From NCBI GenBank assembly GCA_934487205.1, contig CAKSRS010000086.1, forward strand, positions 1 through 6,468: 6,468 nucleotides of DNA, written 5' to 3'. This document shows, piece by piece, positions 5,613-6,468 of this stretch. The notes under the pieces were generated by a model. It made no database searches and was not told the origin of the DNA. It was given only the letters and a program-made list of their open reading frames with translations. The DNA comes from an uncultured Clostridia bacterium (GTDB lineage Bacteria > Bacillota > Clostridia > UBA1381). A program made the position numbers and the translations under genes. Each line of letters opens with the position of its first letter. Position 1 is the first letter of the stretch.

Positions 5613-5984
5613 ATGTTCAATATAAAAAAACTGTGTAAAGCGGTTTTGCTCTCGCTTATAATAAGCGTGATTTTTGTGGGAATATTTTCGGCGGTGGTAT
5701 GCTTTACCGATATTTCGGACGGGACTGTTTCGGCGGTTATATTTGCAATTTCCGTTGTTTCGGTGCTTATCGGCGCGCTGGTGTTGGCGAAAAATATCGA
5801 CCGCGGCGGACTTTTGAACGGACTTTTCACGGCTTTGGGATATTTTGCGGTGCTGACCGCAGCAACGCTTCTTATAAACGGTTCGGTCGGGTTTGATATG
5901 CATAATATTCTGCGTTTTGCCGCATGCCTTGGTGCGGGCATGCTCGGCGGAGTTTTGGGGATAAATTCGGTGAGACAATCGTAA
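5613..5984 (+). CDS. TIGR04086-type small membrane protein
   Basis: A 123-residue integral membrane protein from the ATG at 5613, chosen because GGAAGG lies just upstream. The earlier ATG at 5568 falls inside the terminator hairpin. Four hydrophobic helices are visible (about 8-31, 38-59, 65-88, 98-117), with basic residues at the N-terminus and the loop KNIDRGGLLNG (60-70) between helices 2 and 3. This matches the Firmicutes TIGR04086 (YrzE-like) family. Its function is unknown, but it often follows yajC and precedes the SCIFF peptide genes in clostridia. The reading frame is intact to its stop. It has no clear promoter of its own, so expression probably depends on readthrough of the hairpin from yajC. 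An IS element begins within about 30 bp of its stop. Confidence 0.8.
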   Translation: MFNIKKLCKAVLLSLIISVIFVGIFSAVVCFTDISDGTVSAVIFAISVVSVLIGALVLAKNIDRGGLLNGLFTALGYFAVLTAATLLINGSVGFDMHNILRFAACLGAGMLGGVLGINSVRQS

Positions 5985-6011
5985 CCGCCGATGGTTTGCG
6001 CTGCCCGTGTA

Positions 6012-6468
6012 AGAGGCTGTTACAGACTTAACATATAAAAGATGTTTATATCGCATTACCATCACTGGCAGCTGCTTGCGAGCGGTCAGTCTGATACAAT
6101 CATAACCACCCGTTGGACGGGTGGTTATGATTACTGACAAACCCGTCATTCCCGGGTAGGTTTTTGTCATACATATTAGATTTTTAATCCATATTGATAA
6201 AAAGTGCAAATCCCTCTTCCAAAGGATATTTGCAATTCTCTTCATGTTCTGCACAGCTACAGTGAGTAGACACTGTTCGGAAACTCTTTCGTTTCCGCGC
6301 ATGCGGCAATAGCGCAGACCATGCATTTCTTTTGATTCTGCAAAGCTGCGCTCGATTTTCTCTTTTCGTTTTGCGTATATTTCCTTACCCCCGTCAGTAT
6401 GTGTGAACACATATACCTCATCCCTATAATCTTCCCACACATGACGGCGAAGGCTTTTTGTTTTTTGT
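6012..6468 (-). CDS. IS1182-like transposase, C-terminal part (partial)
   Basis: Only the C-terminal end of a DDE transposase is present; the start is beyond the right edge. Recognisable parts are RRHVWEDYRDEVY, the basic KEIYAKRKEKIERSF segment with the likely last catalytic Glu in KIERSFAESKE, HGLRYCRMRG, and the terminal helix VAVQNMKRIANILWKR (ending near 6205). These match IS1182-group transposases of clostridia. After that the frame continues through the subterminal hairpins without a stop. It stays open across the presumed IS end and antisense through the membrane gene to a stop at 5550. The left coordinate here is therefore the presumed IS end, not a real stop. A lost stop or a C-terminal frameshift is possible. 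Family call is good; integrity unknown. Confidence 0.7.
6085..6138. repeat. Perfect 16-bp stem-loop with outer arms, inside the IS end
   Basis: Arms 6098-6113 and 6117-6132 are perfectly complementary over 16 bp with a 3-base loop. Outside them GTCAGT (6085-6090) pairs with ACTGAC (6133-6138), leaving a 7-nt bulge on one side. No T-run follows on either strand, so it is not a classical terminator. Subterminal hairpins are common in insertion sequences, where they block outside transcription or shape the end. Confidence 0.8.
6135..6169. repeat. Second inverted repeat next to the IS hairpin
   Basis: TGACAAA (6135-6141) pairs with TTTGTCA (6163-6169), with an inner CCCG/CGGG pairing possible. 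Its left arm overlaps the outer arm of the neighbouring 16-bp hairpin, so the two complete structures exclude each other. Confidence 0.5.

Larger units (their letters stand above)
6012..6468 (-). mobile_element. 3' portion of an IS1182-like insertion sequence, running off the right edge
   Basis: The transposase C-terminus reads leftward from the window edge and is followed by subterminal hairpins. Around 6012-6029 there is a GAGGCTGTTACAGACTT sequence, which resembles the terminal repeats of clostridial IS1182-type elements. I take it as the probable IS end, about 28 bp after the membrane gene. The matching terminal repeat and target duplication lie outside the window, so the exact boundary cannot be confirmed. 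Confidence 0.6.

Noticed and set aside
5550..5984. Minus-strand extension of the transposase frame over the TIGR04086-type gene as a real protein domain
   Set aside because: This part is antisense to a well-formed membrane protein and shows no transposase features; only the part right of about 6205 is recognisable.
1..6468. CRISPR arrays, tRNA or rRNA genes
   Set aside because: No regularly spaced repeats and no tRNA or rRNA signatures were seen on either strand.

Overview
The window most likely comes from a low-to-mid GC clostridial Firmicute, possibly a gut-type Oscillospirales/Lachnospirales relative. This rests on the protein types (MecA, YajC beside a TIGR04086-type membrane protein, an IS1182-like transposase with clostridial motifs), purine-rich Shine-Dalgarno sequences, and extended -10 promoters of the form TGnTATAAT. 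The genus cannot be fixed from the sequence.

Left half (1-3207): a three-gene operon on the minus strand reads Gfo/Idh/MocA oxidoreductase (3100-2021), ThuA-like protein (2006-1299), Gfo/Idh/MocA oxidoreductase (1279-203). It ends at a hairpin terminator (141-172). An AraC-family regulator with an N-terminal cupin (3207-4085) is transcribed divergently from it. The shared control region is only about 106 bp, and the two -10 elements lie so close that the promoters must overlap. In characterised thuAB loci, ThuA works with a Gfo/Idh/MocA dehydrogenase in oxidation of di-/oligosaccharides to 3-keto sugars. The operon is therefore best read as a regulated keto-sugar or glycoside catabolic module, with the exact substrate unknown. 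A separate strong leftward promoter (99-127) serves a gene beyond the left edge.

Middle (4086-4561): there is no protein gene. A near-consensus promoter (4113-4141) and an intrinsic terminator (4348-4381) bracket about 230 nt that fold into a long closing stem enclosing several perfect hairpins, one capped by a UUCG tetraloop. This looks like a free-standing structured non-coding RNA. I could not assign it to 6S, SRP, RNase P or tmRNA, and it is the most interesting element here. It is followed by a second promoter and a GC-rich leader hairpin for the next gene.

Right half (4562-6468): mecA (ClpC adaptor), yajC (SecDF-YajC accessory subunit, own promoter) and a four-helix membrane protein of the TIGR04086 type run on the plus strand. 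A strong 18-bp hairpin plus U-tract lies between yajC and the membrane gene. The right edge holds the 3' end of an IS1182-like insertion sequence on the minus strand, pointing at the membrane gene. It carries elaborate subterminal hairpins, and its transposase frame has no stop before it runs antisense through the membrane gene. In clostridia the neighbourhood usually continues with the SCIFF peptide and its maturase; here the IS sits at that place.
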